A stretch of DNA of 51,015 nucleotides, taken from positions 1 through 51,015 of the IMG/VR virus record IMGVR_UViG_3300025645_000111. One strand, written 5' to 3'. The position numbers and the translations under genes were made by a program. Under the pieces are notes generated by a model that saw nothing but the letters and a program-made list of their open reading frames with translations, made no database searches and was not told where the DNA came from. Each line of letters begins with the position of its first letter. Within the stretch, counting starts at the first letter, position 1. Source of the stretch: a virus. Of the stretch, positions 1 through 8,936 are shown piece by piece.

Positions 1-145
1 AGATTGTGCTGCAGCCTTCTGCGCTGCGGTCTGCCCCATTTGAGAAGCCAGTGTTTGATCTGCGCCAAACTGTGTTTGTGATACGTCACCAGTACGCCTA
101 GCAATGTCTGCCTGAAATGCAGCACGTTGCGCGGCAGTATTTCCT
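1..145. repeat. Left copy of the 145-bp terminal redundancy (circular overlap)
   Basis: This segment recurs at 50871-51015 with one difference: C at 19 versus T at 50889, a synonymous Gln codon change (CAG/CAA) on the minus strand. The same reading frame crosses the join, so the two ends are most simply the overlap of a circular or circularly permuted molecule. The segment lies inside a gene carrying 108-bp tandem repeats, so a misjoin that changes the repeat number cannot be excluded. Confidence 0.85.
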
Positions 146-260
146 AACTGAGAAGAAAGAGCCTGGTCTGCGCCAAACTGTGTTTGTGATATATCGCCTG
201 CCCTTCTTGCCAGGTCAGACTCAGCTGCACCTAACTGTGAAGCAGAAGAACCAAGCTGAG
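1..260 (-). repeat. 108-bp (36-aa) tandem repeats in the Gln/Ala-rich gene
   Basis: The string starting TGCGCCAAACTGTG occurs at 61 and again at 169, exactly 108 bases apart, and a diverged third unit follows on the other side of the join (about 50760-50870). Each unit encodes a 36-residue block with the core ARR.GD.SQT.FGA.Q. The repeat unit is shorter than the 145-bp end overlap. Confidence 0.8.
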
Positions 261-2307
261 AAGCAACGGTCTGCCCTGCGCCAAATCTTTGCGAACCGGC
301 AGCAGCTAAACGATCTGCAATGCTTTGATTAGCAGCCAGGTCGCCAGAAGCCTCCTGGGACATTCTGCCAGATAGTGATTGGTCTGCAGTAAGCCTGCTC
401 GCCGCACCCTGACTCAATGTATTTGCAGCACCCTGCTGGGCACTCAAGTCCTGACCGCCAAGAGATGCAAGCCCTTCTGCTGCGCCACGCTGAGCTCCCT
501 GCTGTCGAGCAAACTCACTCATCGCAGTGTTTTGAGCGTTCTGGAATCCCTGAGCTCTTAGACCGCCAACCTCTTTGGCCAATCCTCTACCCATTGCTTC
601 CGCTCGCTCTGCAGCAGTCAACCTAGCCCTAGAGCCAAAAGCAGACTCACCGCCAGTCTGTATATCTCTAGCGGTCTGAGCCATGTCGGACTGAGCCAAC
701 CCTTTAGTGGCGTCCTGGATCATTTGGTTGACTACACTATCTTCATACGGGTTCATATACTGAGAAGTAGTTGACGGATCAAATGCCCCTACAGAACCAC
801 GCAGTAAATCCCTGGACTCATTTAGCCCAGCAGAGAAATCATCAACCGCACCAATCCCACGCTGTTCTGCGTCAGACAGTCTGTTGCCGAAACGGTCAAC
901 AGCGGCACCAAGCCTTGCTGTAGCTTCACCTTGTCGGTTGGTAAATCGGTCAACAGCTCCACGCTCCTGGCCTAATGCCTGGTTGAGCTCTTGATTTAAT
1001 TTTGCTTCTGCACCCTGCAGAGATGTGGTGGCCTGACCCAAGCCTTGGCCAAGACGATCTACGGCACCTTCTTGCCTGGCTAAGGAGCCAGATAAGCCCT
1101 CGCCTAAACCTTCAATCCCCTGCCTAAGTGCTGCAGTTGACTGACCTAAACCAGAATCTAAAGTACGACCAGCCTGCTCTTGCCTGGACAAAGATTGTGT
1201 TAATCCAGCCCCTAAGCCTTGAACACCTTCTCTAAGCGCTGCAGTTGAAGAGTCCAGTCCTGATCCCAGGCCAGCGACAGCTCGACGCTGTTCTGCCAAA
1301 GATCCACCTAAACCTCCACCAAGCTCATTTACTGATCGAGATAAACCCTGAGTTGCTTGCCCTACTTGGCCAGAGAATTGTCCTTCTGCGCCTCTAGCTA
1401 AACCTTCTATTCCACCCAGGTCTCGCGCAAACCGATCACCAGATTGTCGAAGCATCGCACCCTGCTGCCCAAGTGCCTGACGTTGCTGACTTGCACCACC
1501 GGCCAGCTCCCTGGCAGCGCCAGCAAGTCCTCGATCAAAACCGGCTGTAGATCTTCTAGCCAAATCATCAATATTAGATAAGTCGCGTCCAAATCTATTG
1601 GCAGCTAACTGACCAGTCCGCTCAGATCCAGCAAGATCTCGCTTAAACCTGTTAAGGTCATTAGCTGCAAACCGATCCACATCACCCATTCGGTCGTCAA
1701 ATGCAGAGGCTGCACCCCTGGATAAATTCTCTACGCCCTGGGCACGTTGGTCGAATTGCTGCTGAGTTTGAAGCGCTTGTTGCTCTTGAGCAGACAAGTC
1801 TCTCCGTAATTCATTTGTTGCTCGCTGCGCTTCGCTCTGGTTTCTGCGAATGCCGCCTAATGCGTCACCCAAACCACGCTGGGCTTGAAACTCAGATATG
1901 CCTGCGCCACGCTGCAACTCTTGGAGTGACTGCTGCTGAGAAGCAAGCTGAGCCTGCTGCCCTTCACCCAGGGCACCAAGGCCCTGCTGATACGCATCTT
2001 GAGAAGCCTGGAGAAAAGGCTCTTGAGAACCAACGGCCTCTCTTGCCATTTCAAAGGCTGCTTGTTGGTCTGGGCTAAACCCAGCAATCTCCTGGGGAGT
2101 AACCAGGGGACGACCCTGCTCATCAAAGAAACTGCGCTCGGCAGCTTGCATCGCTCCAGGTATAAAACCGCCCTGGCCATCTAAGCCATAAAGCATTTGC
2201 TGGACAATAGGGTCCATGCTGGTTTCAGTCTTTTGAATACCAGCTACATAAGGAGAAGCGGCGCCACCTTCTTGAAACCTTTTAATTTGGGCGGGGGACA
2301 TAATCAT
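1..2307 (-). CDS. Giant Gln/Ala-rich repeat virion protein, N-terminal 769 codons (continues through the circular join)
   Basis: The start is an ATG at 2307 whose ATGA overlaps the stop of the LysM gene. The frame stays open to base 1 and continues in phase as the segment ending at 49836, giving about 1113 residues. The N-terminus (MIMSPAQIKRFQEGG) and the stretch around PLVTPQEIAGFSPDQQ are ordinary. After about residue 130 the chain is low-complexity coiled-coil sequence rich in Q, A, G, L and R, with degenerate units such as SLARQE.GLGQGL and, near the join, 36-residue units of the type ARRAGDISQTQFGADQALSSQ. No enzymatic motif is seen. Its place among late genes, next to other long non-enzymatic proteins, suggests an internal or ejected virion protein; that role is inference. 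Confidence 0.8.
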   Translation of the reverse strand, partial: MIMSPAQIKRFQEGGAASPYVAGIQKTETSMDPIVQQMLYGLDGQGGFIPGAMQAAERSFFDEQGRPLVTPQEIAGFSPDQQAAFEMAREAVGSQEPFLQASQDAYQQGLGALGEGQQAQLASQQQSLQELQRGAGISEFQAQRGLGDALGGIRRNQSEAQRATNELRRDLSAQEQQALQTQQQFDQRAQGVENLSRGAASAFDDRMGDVDRFAANDLNRFKRDLAGSERTGQLAANRFGRDLSNIDDLARRSTAGFDRGLAGAARELAGGASQQRQALGQQGAMLRQSGDRFARDLGGIEGLARGAEGQFSGQVGQATQGLSRSVNELGGGLGGSLAEQRRAVAGLGSGLDSSTAALREGVQGLGAGLTQSLSRQEQAGRTLDSGLGQSTAALRQGIEGLGEGLSGSLARQEGAVDRLGQGLGQATTSLQGAEAKLNQELNQALGQERGAVDRFTNRQGEATARLGAAVDRFGNRLSDAEQRGIGAVDDFSAGLNESRDLLRGSVGAFDPSTTSQYMNPYEDSVVNQMIQDATKGLAQSDMAQTARDIQTGGESAFGSRARLTAAERAEAMGRGLAKEVGGLRAQGFQNAQNTAMSEFARQQGAQRGAAEGLASLGGQDLSAQQGAANTLSQGAASRLTADQSLSGRMSQEASGDLAANQSIADRLAAAGSQRFGAGQTVASQLGSSASQLGAAESDLARRAGDISQTQFGADQALSSQLGNTAAQRAAFQADIARRTGDVSQTQFGADQTLASQMGQTAAQKAAAQS

Positions 2308-4304
2308 GCTGGCTCTCCTGCAAAGTCTCTGAACAGCTTCATCATGTCGTACATTAGCTTTGTGCCTTTCTCCCTGGACTCTTCACCCAGGGGTTGCAAT
2401 GTAATGATGCCGCCGTCTTTTTTCATCTCGAAAGCTCCAGCACCTCTTACTGCCTGGCCCGTCATGACGAACTCGCCATCGGATAGCATGGCAGGAATGT
2501 CATCACTTACCTCAGTGCCTGGTCCTTCGATATCGCCAACCATTCTTTGAAACTCTTCCATAGAGACGTTGCCGCCATCAGCATAAGACATGACAGGTCC
2601 GCCGTATCTCATTCCTTCCGCTTCAGTTGGTGGTGGGGTTGGTCTTCCACCGCTCAAGGTCGGGAAGGTATTAGCAGGCAGCAAGCCAAACTCAACAGGG
2701 TTAGGGGCTTCCCCTCCTGTACGTCTTGCAATCTCTGCTTCAATATTGTATCGGCCAGCCGCGTTCATAGAGGTCAACGGCGTCTGTGCTACACCTTTAG
2801 AGTTCTTGGCTTCATCATAAGCGAGCTTACCCAGCAAGCCGGCCAGGCCAAGCGCTGCAATGTCTTTGCCTCCAAAGCCACCGCCACCGCTACCACCGCC
2901 AGTGATAGACTTGATAAAGTCAGGTGTTGGATTGCTCCCACCAAATCCTAAGCTGTCGCCTATGTTCTTTATGTAGTCTGGGGTGTCAAACGCCTCATCA
3001 ATAAAGCTGCCATTGGTGAATGGGTTCAAACCAGACAGTACACTGGAGGCCGCTCCTGCAGCTGCACCAGTGCCGGCCATCATCTGGCCACCTGGTACGT
3101 TTAGCATTTGGCCAGCGATAATCATGTTGGGGTCAGTTATGTGCGGGTTATTTGCCATCATTTCTTCAACAGATACGCCGTACTGCTGGGCTATCTGAGA
3201 GAGCGTATCCCCAGATTGAATCTGATATTGCTCTGGCACTCCTGCCATTCCAGCACCGCCAAGACCCGCTGCAGTGGTAAGACCTCTTCCAACCATTCCG
3301 GTAGGAGCTCCAGGCAGCTGACCAGGATTGAGCACGCTACCTGTTGCAGCTACACCAGGCAGCGCTGCCTCTCCTGAGTAAGTTGCTGTTTTTAGCAATC
3401 CAGGAATACCCTTGTTACCTGCAGCACCACCGAAGATGGTGTCCATGGGGCTAGAGACAAGGTTACCAATACCGCTCTTTAACGCAGCACCAGTGCCGGT
3501 TAAACCGGCGCCTATCCCGCTGAAAAAGTTACCGCCACCAGCTTTAGTGATATTAGAGATGTTAGATCCAATACTTCCGCCAGTAGCAGCGGGGCCAGCT
3601 ACAGTCAGCAAAGCCAGGGGATTGGCTCTGCCTTTTGCAACATCGTATACAGTGAATGCTTTGTTAGCCAAAGCAGCGATAGGCTGCCATGGACCAGGTA
3701 TAAATTGAGCTACCTTGGCAAGAGGTTTGACAACCTTCTTAACAACCTTCTTAACGCTTTTTGCAATCTTCTTAAAGAAGCCGAATTCTTCCAGCCCAGT
3801 AATTGGGTTTAATGAGGCGATGCCCAAACCAACTACAGCCTGGTGTGGGTCAATATCTAATTCTTCAAATCTTTGCTGAACGACACGCTCAAACTCTGGA
3901 TCCTCAAATGCTTCAGGCGGAAGGACAACCTCACCTGGTCGGAGGTGAGCCAGGGCAGTATCATCGCCACGACCTTCTGCTGCCAGGGCAATAGCCTGCT
4001 CAGCCATGGGCGCGTTAGCCCCAACCATAGCGGCTTCAGCCAGGTGCTCATATGTTCTTTTTTCTGTGGGATCGTCTGTGGCCTGGGCTTGCATCATCAT
4101 CTCTTCGATGGCTGCAGCAATATCGGCATTCGGGTCTTGAGTTACGGCCTGCTCTACAACGGCCTCTTGAGCTTGGCCCATCAAGGCCATTTGATCCTGG
4201 GAAGGTGCTGCGCCGCCATCTCTCATCATGACAACTGGCCCTCCCATGTTCATTGGTTGGGCTTCAAGACTTGCAAGCAGTTGATCTTCTAATTTCATAT
4301 TCAT
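2304..4304 (-). CDS. LysM-domain virion protein (666 aa)
   Basis: A LysM peptidoglycan-binding module sits at about residues 359-404 (YQIQSGDTLSQIAQQYGVS, then IIAGQMLNVP). A strongly cationic amphipathic stretch lies at about 178-197 (FFKKIAKSVKKVVKKVVKPL). Two motifs that I recall from many phage structural proteins are present: LRPGEVVLPPEAF near 121 and, near the C-terminus, SDDIPAMLSDGEFVMTGQAV. The middle is Gly/Ala-rich. The start ATG overlaps the upstream stop by four bases. It most likely belongs to the tail or to the set of ejected proteins and helps attach to or cross the cell wall. The LysM call is firm; the exact virion location is inferred. Confidence 0.85.
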   Translation of the reverse strand: MNMKLEDQLLASLEAQPMNMGGPVVMMRDGGAAPSQDQMALMGQAQEAVVEQAVTQDPNADIAAAIEEMMMQAQATDDPTEKRTYEHLAEAAMVGANAPMAEQAIALAAEGRGDDTALAHLRPGEVVLPPEAFEDPEFERVVQQRFEELDIDPHQAVVGLGIASLNPITGLEEFGFFKKIAKSVKKVVKKVVKPLAKVAQFIPGPWQPIAALANKAFTVYDVAKGRANPLALLTVAGPAATGGSIGSNISNITKAGGGNFFSGIGAGLTGTGAALKSGIGNLVSSPMDTIFGGAAGNKGIPGLLKTATYSGEAALPGVAATGSVLNPGQLPGAPTGMVGRGLTTAAGLGGAGMAGVPEQYQIQSGDTLSQIAQQYGVSVEEMMANNPHITDPNMIIAGQMLNVPGGQMMAGTGAAAGAASSVLSGLNPFTNGSFIDEAFDTPDYIKNIGDSLGFGGSNPTPDFIKSITGGGSGGGGFGGKDIAALGLAGLLGKLAYDEAKNSKGVAQTPLTSMNAAGRYNIEAEIARRTGGEAPNPVEFGLLPANTFPTLSGGRPTPPPTEAEGMRYGGPVMSYADGGNVSMEEFQRMVGDIEGPGTEVSDDIPAMLSDGEFVMTGQAVRGAGAFEMKKDGGIITLQPLGEESREKGTKLMYDMMKLFRDFAGEPA

Positions 4305-4627
4305 GGCGTGTTCACCGTTACAGTTCCCAAGCCGGATTCAATTACCTGACCAGCTGGATAGGTCTGGTGGGAATACAGATCTCGCAAAGCATTTCCATCA
4401 AAAGCCTGGTGTATTTGGTTAGTTGTATTAAAGATTATAGCACCCGTTGCAAACTGAAGGGTACTAATTTGTGTTGAGTTAAAATGGGGGGATATTGTAA
4501 AATCGACAGAACCGAGATTTATCTCCAAAACCCTAACCAAACGATTAAAGGTTTCTACATCAACCTGCGTATCTGTACCGATCCCACCAGCTGCCAGGGG
4601 AAGCCTGGTCTCAAGTAGCTTACTCAC
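4301..4627 (-). CDS. Small late virion-associated protein (108 aa), function unknown
   Basis: It starts with GTG overlapping the stop of the gp10-like gene (GTGA) and ends in an ATGA overlap with the LysM gene, so it is translationally coupled on both sides. The sequence has mixed beta character (NLGSVDFTISPHFN, LQFATGAIIFNTTNQI) and no recognisable catalytic motif, signal or membrane segment. Its position between tail-hub and LysM genes suggests a tail component. Confidence 0.75.
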   Translation of the reverse strand: MSKLLETRLPLAAGGIGTDTQVDVETFNRLVRVLEINLGSVDFTISPHFNSTQISTLQFATGAIIFNTTNQIHQAFDGNALRDLYSHQTYPAGQVIESGLGTVTVNTP

Positions 4628-6522
4628 GACCGGCGACCACTTGGTTGTATATCAATCCTGGTAGAGCCTAGCCTCCACTTATATCCAAGCTGATTGTTTG
4701 CAGTGTCGTCATCATCCGACTCAAACCTGAATACCAGCTGCCGCGCACGGCTTCTTACGTTGTTATAGGTAGATGTTCCGGTGACTTGGGTGGTGGAGTC
4801 TGTGGTCAAATCTTGACCAGGGTAATCTCTTCGTTTAAGAACTATGTTCATCGCAGGAGTGTTGCTAGAGCTGCCATCACTAAAGAAAGCAACATCAGGT
4901 ATGATCTGCTTGACAAAAGAGAAGTTCTCTCCGTCACCAATAGCGGTATCGCCAGACTCGACAAATACATTGGTCATTGGGCCGTGATTATCGTTGTAGC
5001 CCGTCTCATGCTCAAACACCAGGCTCTGCCCTGAAGACTGGGCCCCAGATAACGGCAAGTCTTCAATGCCTGCATCTAGCCAGGAGTACCGGACCAGGGA
5101 ACCAATCGACCAGGTATTCTCTTCGTAGTTGTAAATGACATACCGGCTAATCTCGCCAGTAGCATCTTCCTTGGACGGGTAGAAGAACCACATCTCACCA
5201 AACTCGGAGTTAAGACCCATATGGCATTTGAATGCCTGCTCCAGGTCTAGGTCCTCAAACACGTATTCCTGAACGGAGCAGGGCAGCTTCTTAACTGCAC
5301 CAGTGTAAACATAGAATCCGGTTTTCGACGCAAAAAACACCCCGCTCGGCGCATTTACTGCAGCCTTGGGTCCAATCAATCCGGCGCCTTCGTTTACCAG
5401 GTTTACCGCAAACGTCAGCGGTGGTCCGATAAAGTTCATGCTGTATAGGCTGGTGTCTGTCCAGATCAGGATCTCCTGCCTAGACTTCAGCCCCCCAACA
5501 ATAAAGGAACCGGAGCTCAATCGCACATCACCCGCTGAGTTAGTTGGCAGCGGCTCAAACTCCAAATCATTCTCTGAAGCAGAGAAGGCAACAAGCATAG
5601 GGTCGATAACACCAGTCCTGGCGCCACCGCTTACAGGGTCGCAACCTAAAACAACCAGGTGTCGATCAGTCTCTGAAGTAATAACCTGGAGCCCAACAGT
5701 GGGGACCTGGTTGGCACCGCTAACTGTGGCCAGCTCTTTGGCCTCAACCGTAACGCCGTTATTTTCCACCCAGCGATAAATACCCGCACCCCTGGGATTA
5801 ATTATTAAGTTCTCACCAAAGTTATCGTGGGTCCATAGCCTCAGCTGATTGACTGCAGATATGGCGTTAGCCGAACCATAGGCGCCATTGCCCCAGGTGC
5901 CGATACCCCAACCGGTACTGGTTACATAAGTATCCAGGCCCACGTTTATTTGATAGGTGCCTACAGTGCTAGAGCCGCCATTTCCAGAGTCGCTGGCATT
6001 TGCCGTAACGGTGTTACCGCTAGTGTCCTTGGCGGTTATGGTGTAGGTGTTGGCATCTGTCACCAGAAGGATTTGATATTCCTGGTTAAGTACGCCGGCT
6101 GTAATTAATCCACCCAAAGAAGCAGCGCCGCTAAATGTGACAAAATCGTTTGTCACCGCGCCATGGGCAGTATCTGTGATTGTAATTGTTGAAGAGCCGT
6201 TAGAAGCTGAAAAGGTTACATCGCCTGCAGAAGTAACCAGGCGAATAGGGGTAACGTCATTGTAAGAATTACCCTCTTCAATGTAATACTTCCAGGTGGT
6301 GCCTACGCCCAAGAACCTGGTGCCACCGAGAGAGATCCAGCTATGCAGTGCCCTGCTCAACCCAAGAAAATAATTCTGGCCGAGCTGCTGCCAGCCGCCT
6401 ACTTTCTCTACACGGGCTTTTCTAAAGCGCACAAGATTGCCATCAACCCAGCCGCCCTGGGCGCTGTAGTCGGTGGCTTCTTTATTTATGCCAGCTTGAA
6501 ACTCTATCTTTGATAGCGGCAT
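4624..6522 (-). CDS. P22 gp10-like tail hub / DNA-stabilisation protein (632 aa)
   Basis: The N-terminus FQAGINKEATDYSAQGGWVD followed by NLVRFRKARVEKVGGW is characteristic of the gp10-like packaged-DNA stabilisation/tail-hub proteins of short-tailed phages, as I recall the family. A Ser/Thr/Gly-rich segment at about residues 95-190 (DVTFSASNGSSTITITDTAH onward) looks like an inserted Ig-like or decoration domain before the main body resumes at about 200. The rest is beta-rich, as expected for a propeller-like hub. The gene sits downstream of the gp4-like connector, the usual order. Family assignment is from remembered sequence features, not a search. Confidence 0.75.
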   Translation of the reverse strand: MPLSKIEFQAGINKEATDYSAQGGWVDGNLVRFRKARVEKVGGWQQLGQNYFLGLSRALHSWISLGGTRFLGVGTTWKYYIEEGNSYNDVTPIRLVTSAGDVTFSASNGSSTITITDTAHGAVTNDFVTFSGAASLGGLITAGVLNQEYQILLVTDANTYTITAKDTSGNTVTANASDSGNGGSSTVGTYQINVGLDTYVTSTGWGIGTWGNGAYGSANAISAVNQLRLWTHDNFGENLIINPRGAGIYRWVENNGVTVEAKELATVSGANQVPTVGLQVITSETDRHLVVLGCDPVSGGARTGVIDPMLVAFSASENDLEFEPLPTNSAGDVRLSSGSFIVGGLKSRQEILIWTDTSLYSMNFIGPPLTFAVNLVNEGAGLIGPKAAVNAPSGVFFASKTGFYVYTGAVKKLPCSVQEYVFEDLDLEQAFKCHMGLNSEFGEMWFFYPSKEDATGEISRYVIYNYEENTWSIGSLVRYSWLDAGIEDLPLSGAQSSGQSLVFEHETGYNDNHGPMTNVFVESGDTAIGDGENFSFVKQIIPDVAFFSDGSSSNTPAMNIVLKRRDYPGQDLTTDSTTQVTGTSTYNNVRSRARQLVFRFESDDDDTANNQLGYKWRLGSTRIDIQPSGRRS

Positions 6523-6528
6523 CAGCTA

Positions 6529-6963
6529 TCACGCTAGTCGAATAATAGCGCCTGTTGCTGTTGGCGTTGGGAAGACAACAGTAAAGTCTCCAGCAGTGGA
6601 GGTCTTATCTCCACCAAAGTCCACAGCACAAACAGCTTTATCTGATTGAGTATCGTTATAAATCAAGCAGCCCCTAGCGGTGATTGTGGCATTGCTGAAG
6701 GTGAGATCATTGAAATCACATACCGCAGTAGTGCCTGTAGCGAACGGCGTTACGTTAGTAAGCGCAGATCCACCGGAGGAGTAGTTGGTCCCACTAGCCT
6801 GGCCTGTTGTGGTAAAGGCAGTTGTAGCCGCACCCAGGTTAGCCGAAGAAGTGTAAAGCGCTAACTTAAAACTGTTACCGCTAGAGTTAGTAAAATTGTG
6901 CGTACCGACAAGCAGCTCTTGCTTGAAGGACGTACATATTGCTGAAGTTATAGCCATCGTCAC
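6529..6963 (-). CDS. Beta-rich virion protein (144 aa)
   Basis: The composition is Thr/Ser/Ala/Gly-rich with motifs such as FKLALYTSSANLGAATTAF and FTVVFPTPTATGAIIRLA, typical of small phage head or tail decoration proteins. No signal peptide or catalytic residues are visible. The start overlaps the preceding gene's stop by four bases. I recall similar proteins beside the gp10-like gene in marine short-tailed phages, but the molecular role is unknown. Confidence 0.75.
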   Translation of the reverse strand: MTMAITSAICTSFKQELLVGTHNFTNSSGNSFKLALYTSSANLGAATTAFTTTGQASGTNYSSGGSALTNVTPFATGTTAVCDFNDLTFSNATITARGCLIYNDTQSDKAVCAVDFGGDKTSTAGDFTVVFPTPTATGAIIRLA

Positions 6964-7250
6964 AGCTCCTTTAAAAATTTGGCAACGTCACCGTGGCCAA
7001 TTTCTTCTAATTTATTGGACACTGTAACACGATCCGAAGCGATTGCGCTTCTCATGCCTGTCAATATTACATTATAAACTGCGTTTCGGAAAGCAAACGC
7101 TTGTTCTTTAATGTGAGGAGATGCTTGCTCAGATATGCCACAAATTCTATTTGTCGTCTGTTCTGCCCAAAACTCTGGGTCATGGCCACGATTGTTTGTA
7201 GTCTGAACCGTGATCTGGCCCATGCCTAAACCTATATTATCTTTAATCAT
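6960..7250 (-). CDS. Conserved-looking late protein (96 aa), function unknown
   Basis: A soluble, mainly helical protein (GHDPEFWAEQTTNRICGISE, then HIKEQAFAFRNAVYNVIL), coupled to both neighbours by four-base overlaps. No motif is recognised. It always reads in the late direction and lies between a Rossmann-like enzyme gene and a virion beta protein. Confidence 0.7.
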   Translation of the reverse strand: MIKDNIGLGMGQITVQTTNNRGHDPEFWAEQTTNRICGISEQASPHIKEQAFAFRNAVYNVILTGMRSAIASDRVTVSNKLEEIGHGDVAKFLKEL

Positions 7251-7969
7251 CCTTTGTATGGCTCCGGTGCTGAGGGCATGTCTATTGTCTCCAGGTTGTG
7301 CTTCTTAATCATTCCTGGAAGCATTGACCTTGGGCACAATACCCACTCACCCTCTGGGCTTGGCATTGCCACCATAGGATCTGGCAGCCTGTGATAACCA
7401 TACAGTCTGTCTGTGATCGGCACGTTACTATCAAGCAGCGTTGACCTGGGGGAGGCCCCTATGGCGATTCCTTCAGAGATGCACTTGGATATCCAAAACT
7501 CCAAGCAAGCTCTTCCTGCCTCAGCAAAGTGAATGTTCTCTTTATAGCTAAAGTCCATGCCGAACAGGTCCATCTGGCCCACCTTGTTCCACAACCCAAA
7601 TGCAATAGCATAAGCAGCGGTGGTGTTTAGGTAGGCGCATTTTGCCGAGGTTGCAACTTCGGCCAGGGGATATTCAACAATAGCTGGCACGCGCTCATCA
7701 AGCACGCAGGAGTATATTGGCTTTGTTACGCCAGGCAACAGCTTACGCATTACCTCGGTTTGATTGCCGGCATCCTCACTATCCAGATACCTGGTGGGAG
7801 GATCCATCATAAACACTCTGTCGTAATTGAATGCAGCCAAGGCTGAGTTAATTACCCAGACTTCATCCCATTCCTTAGAGTTCTCCAGGCCAATCACAAA
7901 ATCAATTTGTGAGGCGCCTAGACCGAGTATTGCAATTTTCTTATCTTTAAGTTTTTTTATTGGTTCCAT
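7247..7969 (-). CDS. Rossmann-like protein resembling DUF115/MptE-type enzymes (240 aa)
   Basis: The N-terminus carries a nucleotide-binding-like beta-alpha-beta turn (KKIAILGLGASQIDFV, residues 9-24). It is followed by WVINSALAAF and YDRVFMMDPPTRYLD, and later by YLNTTAAYAIAFGLW and MDLFGMDFSY. This series of short strands ending in N or D matches the layout of DUF115/6-hydroxymethylpterin-pyrophosphokinase-like Rossmann proteins as I remember them. An enzyme is unexpected inside a head-tail connector cluster. It might modify a virion component or a cell-surface sugar, but the substrate cannot be told from sequence. It overlaps its downstream neighbour by four bases and its upstream neighbour by one. 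Confidence 0.6.
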   Translation of the reverse strand: MEPIKKLKDKKIAILGLGASQIDFVIGLENSKEWDEVWVINSALAAFNYDRVFMMDPPTRYLDSEDAGNQTEVMRKLLPGVTKPIYSCVLDERVPAIVEYPLAEVATSAKCAYLNTTAAYAIAFGLWNKVGQMDLFGMDFSYKENIHFAEAGRACLEFWISKCISEGIAIGASPRSTLLDSNVPITDRLYGYHRLPDPMVAMPSPEGEWVLCPRSMLPGMIKKHNLETIDMPSAPEPYKG

Positions 7970-8616
7970 TAAGTGACGCCCGTTCGTAGTAAGTCATACC
8001 TATATTCGTCCCTGGTCTCTCGGCCCTCACTCACATTCTTCATGCGAGATAAGGCTTCTTTAAACCTGGTCTCAAAGGTGGCTACTACATCGGGAGTCTC
8101 TTTTAAGAACACTGCGGCTTCAACGAGCGTACCGTACAACAAAGCATCACTATACTTAGTTGACAGCACTGTGGTGCCTGATTCGGCGCCTGCAGTCAAC
8201 GATGGTGGCTTATACAAGTAATGCAGCTCGATTGTGTAACCCGCATCAGGAACCGGTGAGAGTTCAAATGCGTCATTGTCAAACAAGCTGTAATACTTGG
8301 GCTGTCCGGTAACAGTTGAGTTTGGACTGTACTCTTTAATAAATGACGGGTGCTTAAACAGCAAATACGAATATACGTTAGAGCTGATTACCGCCAGGGA
8401 AAAAGGAGCATAGAAGTCTGTAGGTGTAGCCAGGAATCGGTTGTTCTGCGAAACCGTTCCCTGGACGTTCTTGCGCTGCTCAGGCAGCTGAACCATAGAG
8501 AAGATTCGATCCTCGGACTCTCTGATAAATTCATCCAGGTTAGCATTAAACGTGGTTTCATTTACCTGCAGGTAGTCCTGAACCGTAGACTTCAAAGTCG
8601 CTAATGTAAAGCTCAT
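7969..8616 (-). CDS. Head-tail connector/adaptor-like protein (215 aa)
   Basis: The N-terminus TLATLKSTVQDYLQVNE and DEFIRESEDRIFSMVQLPE, followed by LATPTDFYAPFSL and a C-terminal helical part with FLKETPDVVATFETRFKEAL, has the architecture of phage adaptor proteins that stack under the portal. Downstream of portal, capsid and gp4-like genes this is the expected place. No enzymatic motif is present. The alternative is a minor structural protein of the tail collar. Confidence 0.65.
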   Translation of the reverse strand: MSFTLATLKSTVQDYLQVNETTFNANLDEFIRESEDRIFSMVQLPEQRKNVQGTVSQNNRFLATPTDFYAPFSLAVISSNVYSYLLFKHPSFIKEYSPNSTVTGQPKYYSLFDNDAFELSPVPDAGYTIELHYLYKPPSLTAGAESGTTVLSTKYSDALLYGTLVEAAVFLKETPDVVATFETRFKEALSRMKNVSEGRETRDEYRYDLLRTGVT

Positions 8617-8936
8617 GATGTAGTTACCTCCACAGATCCTACATTAGCACTTATTGCAAATGTTTGCAAAGTTGTACCTAAAATACCATCGCCCACATTC
8701 GTATACATTGTGAACACGGTGTTATCGTGGCCGTCCGAAGATGGATCTGGCCGCGACTCTTTTAAAGCCTGGGGGTCAATAGGGGTAGGCTTTCTCATAA
8801 GCTGGGGGTGCTTTGGGCTCCACTGATCTGGACCTACCAGCAAACCATCCCAGGTCTTCTTCATGTCTTTGAGCTTGTAACGAAAGCCTGTGATGTCACA
8901 GATCCCGTATGCTCTTCTGTCAGATGCGAACGCCAT
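8613..8936 (-). CDS. Small head-tail region protein (107 aa)
   Basis: Contains YGICDITGFRYKLKDMKKTW and LLVGPDQWSPKHPQLMRKP, a segment I recall as conserved in small proteins beside the connector genes of many tailed phages; the two cysteine-poor halves suggest a compact fold with a flexible C-terminus. It is coupled by a four-base overlap to the adaptor gene and by a one-base overlap to the gp4-like gene. Function unknown. Confidence 0.7.
   Translation of the reverse strand: MAFASDRRAYGICDITGFRYKLKDMKKTWDGLLVGPDQWSPKHPQLMRKPTPIDPQALKESRPDPSSDGHDNTVFTMYTNVGDGILGTTLQTFAISANVGSVEVTTS

Noticed and set aside
1-145. T7-type direct terminal repeat of a linear genome
   Set aside because: The repeat lies inside one coding frame that continues in phase through the join, and it is short for such repeats; an assembly overlap of a circle is simpler.
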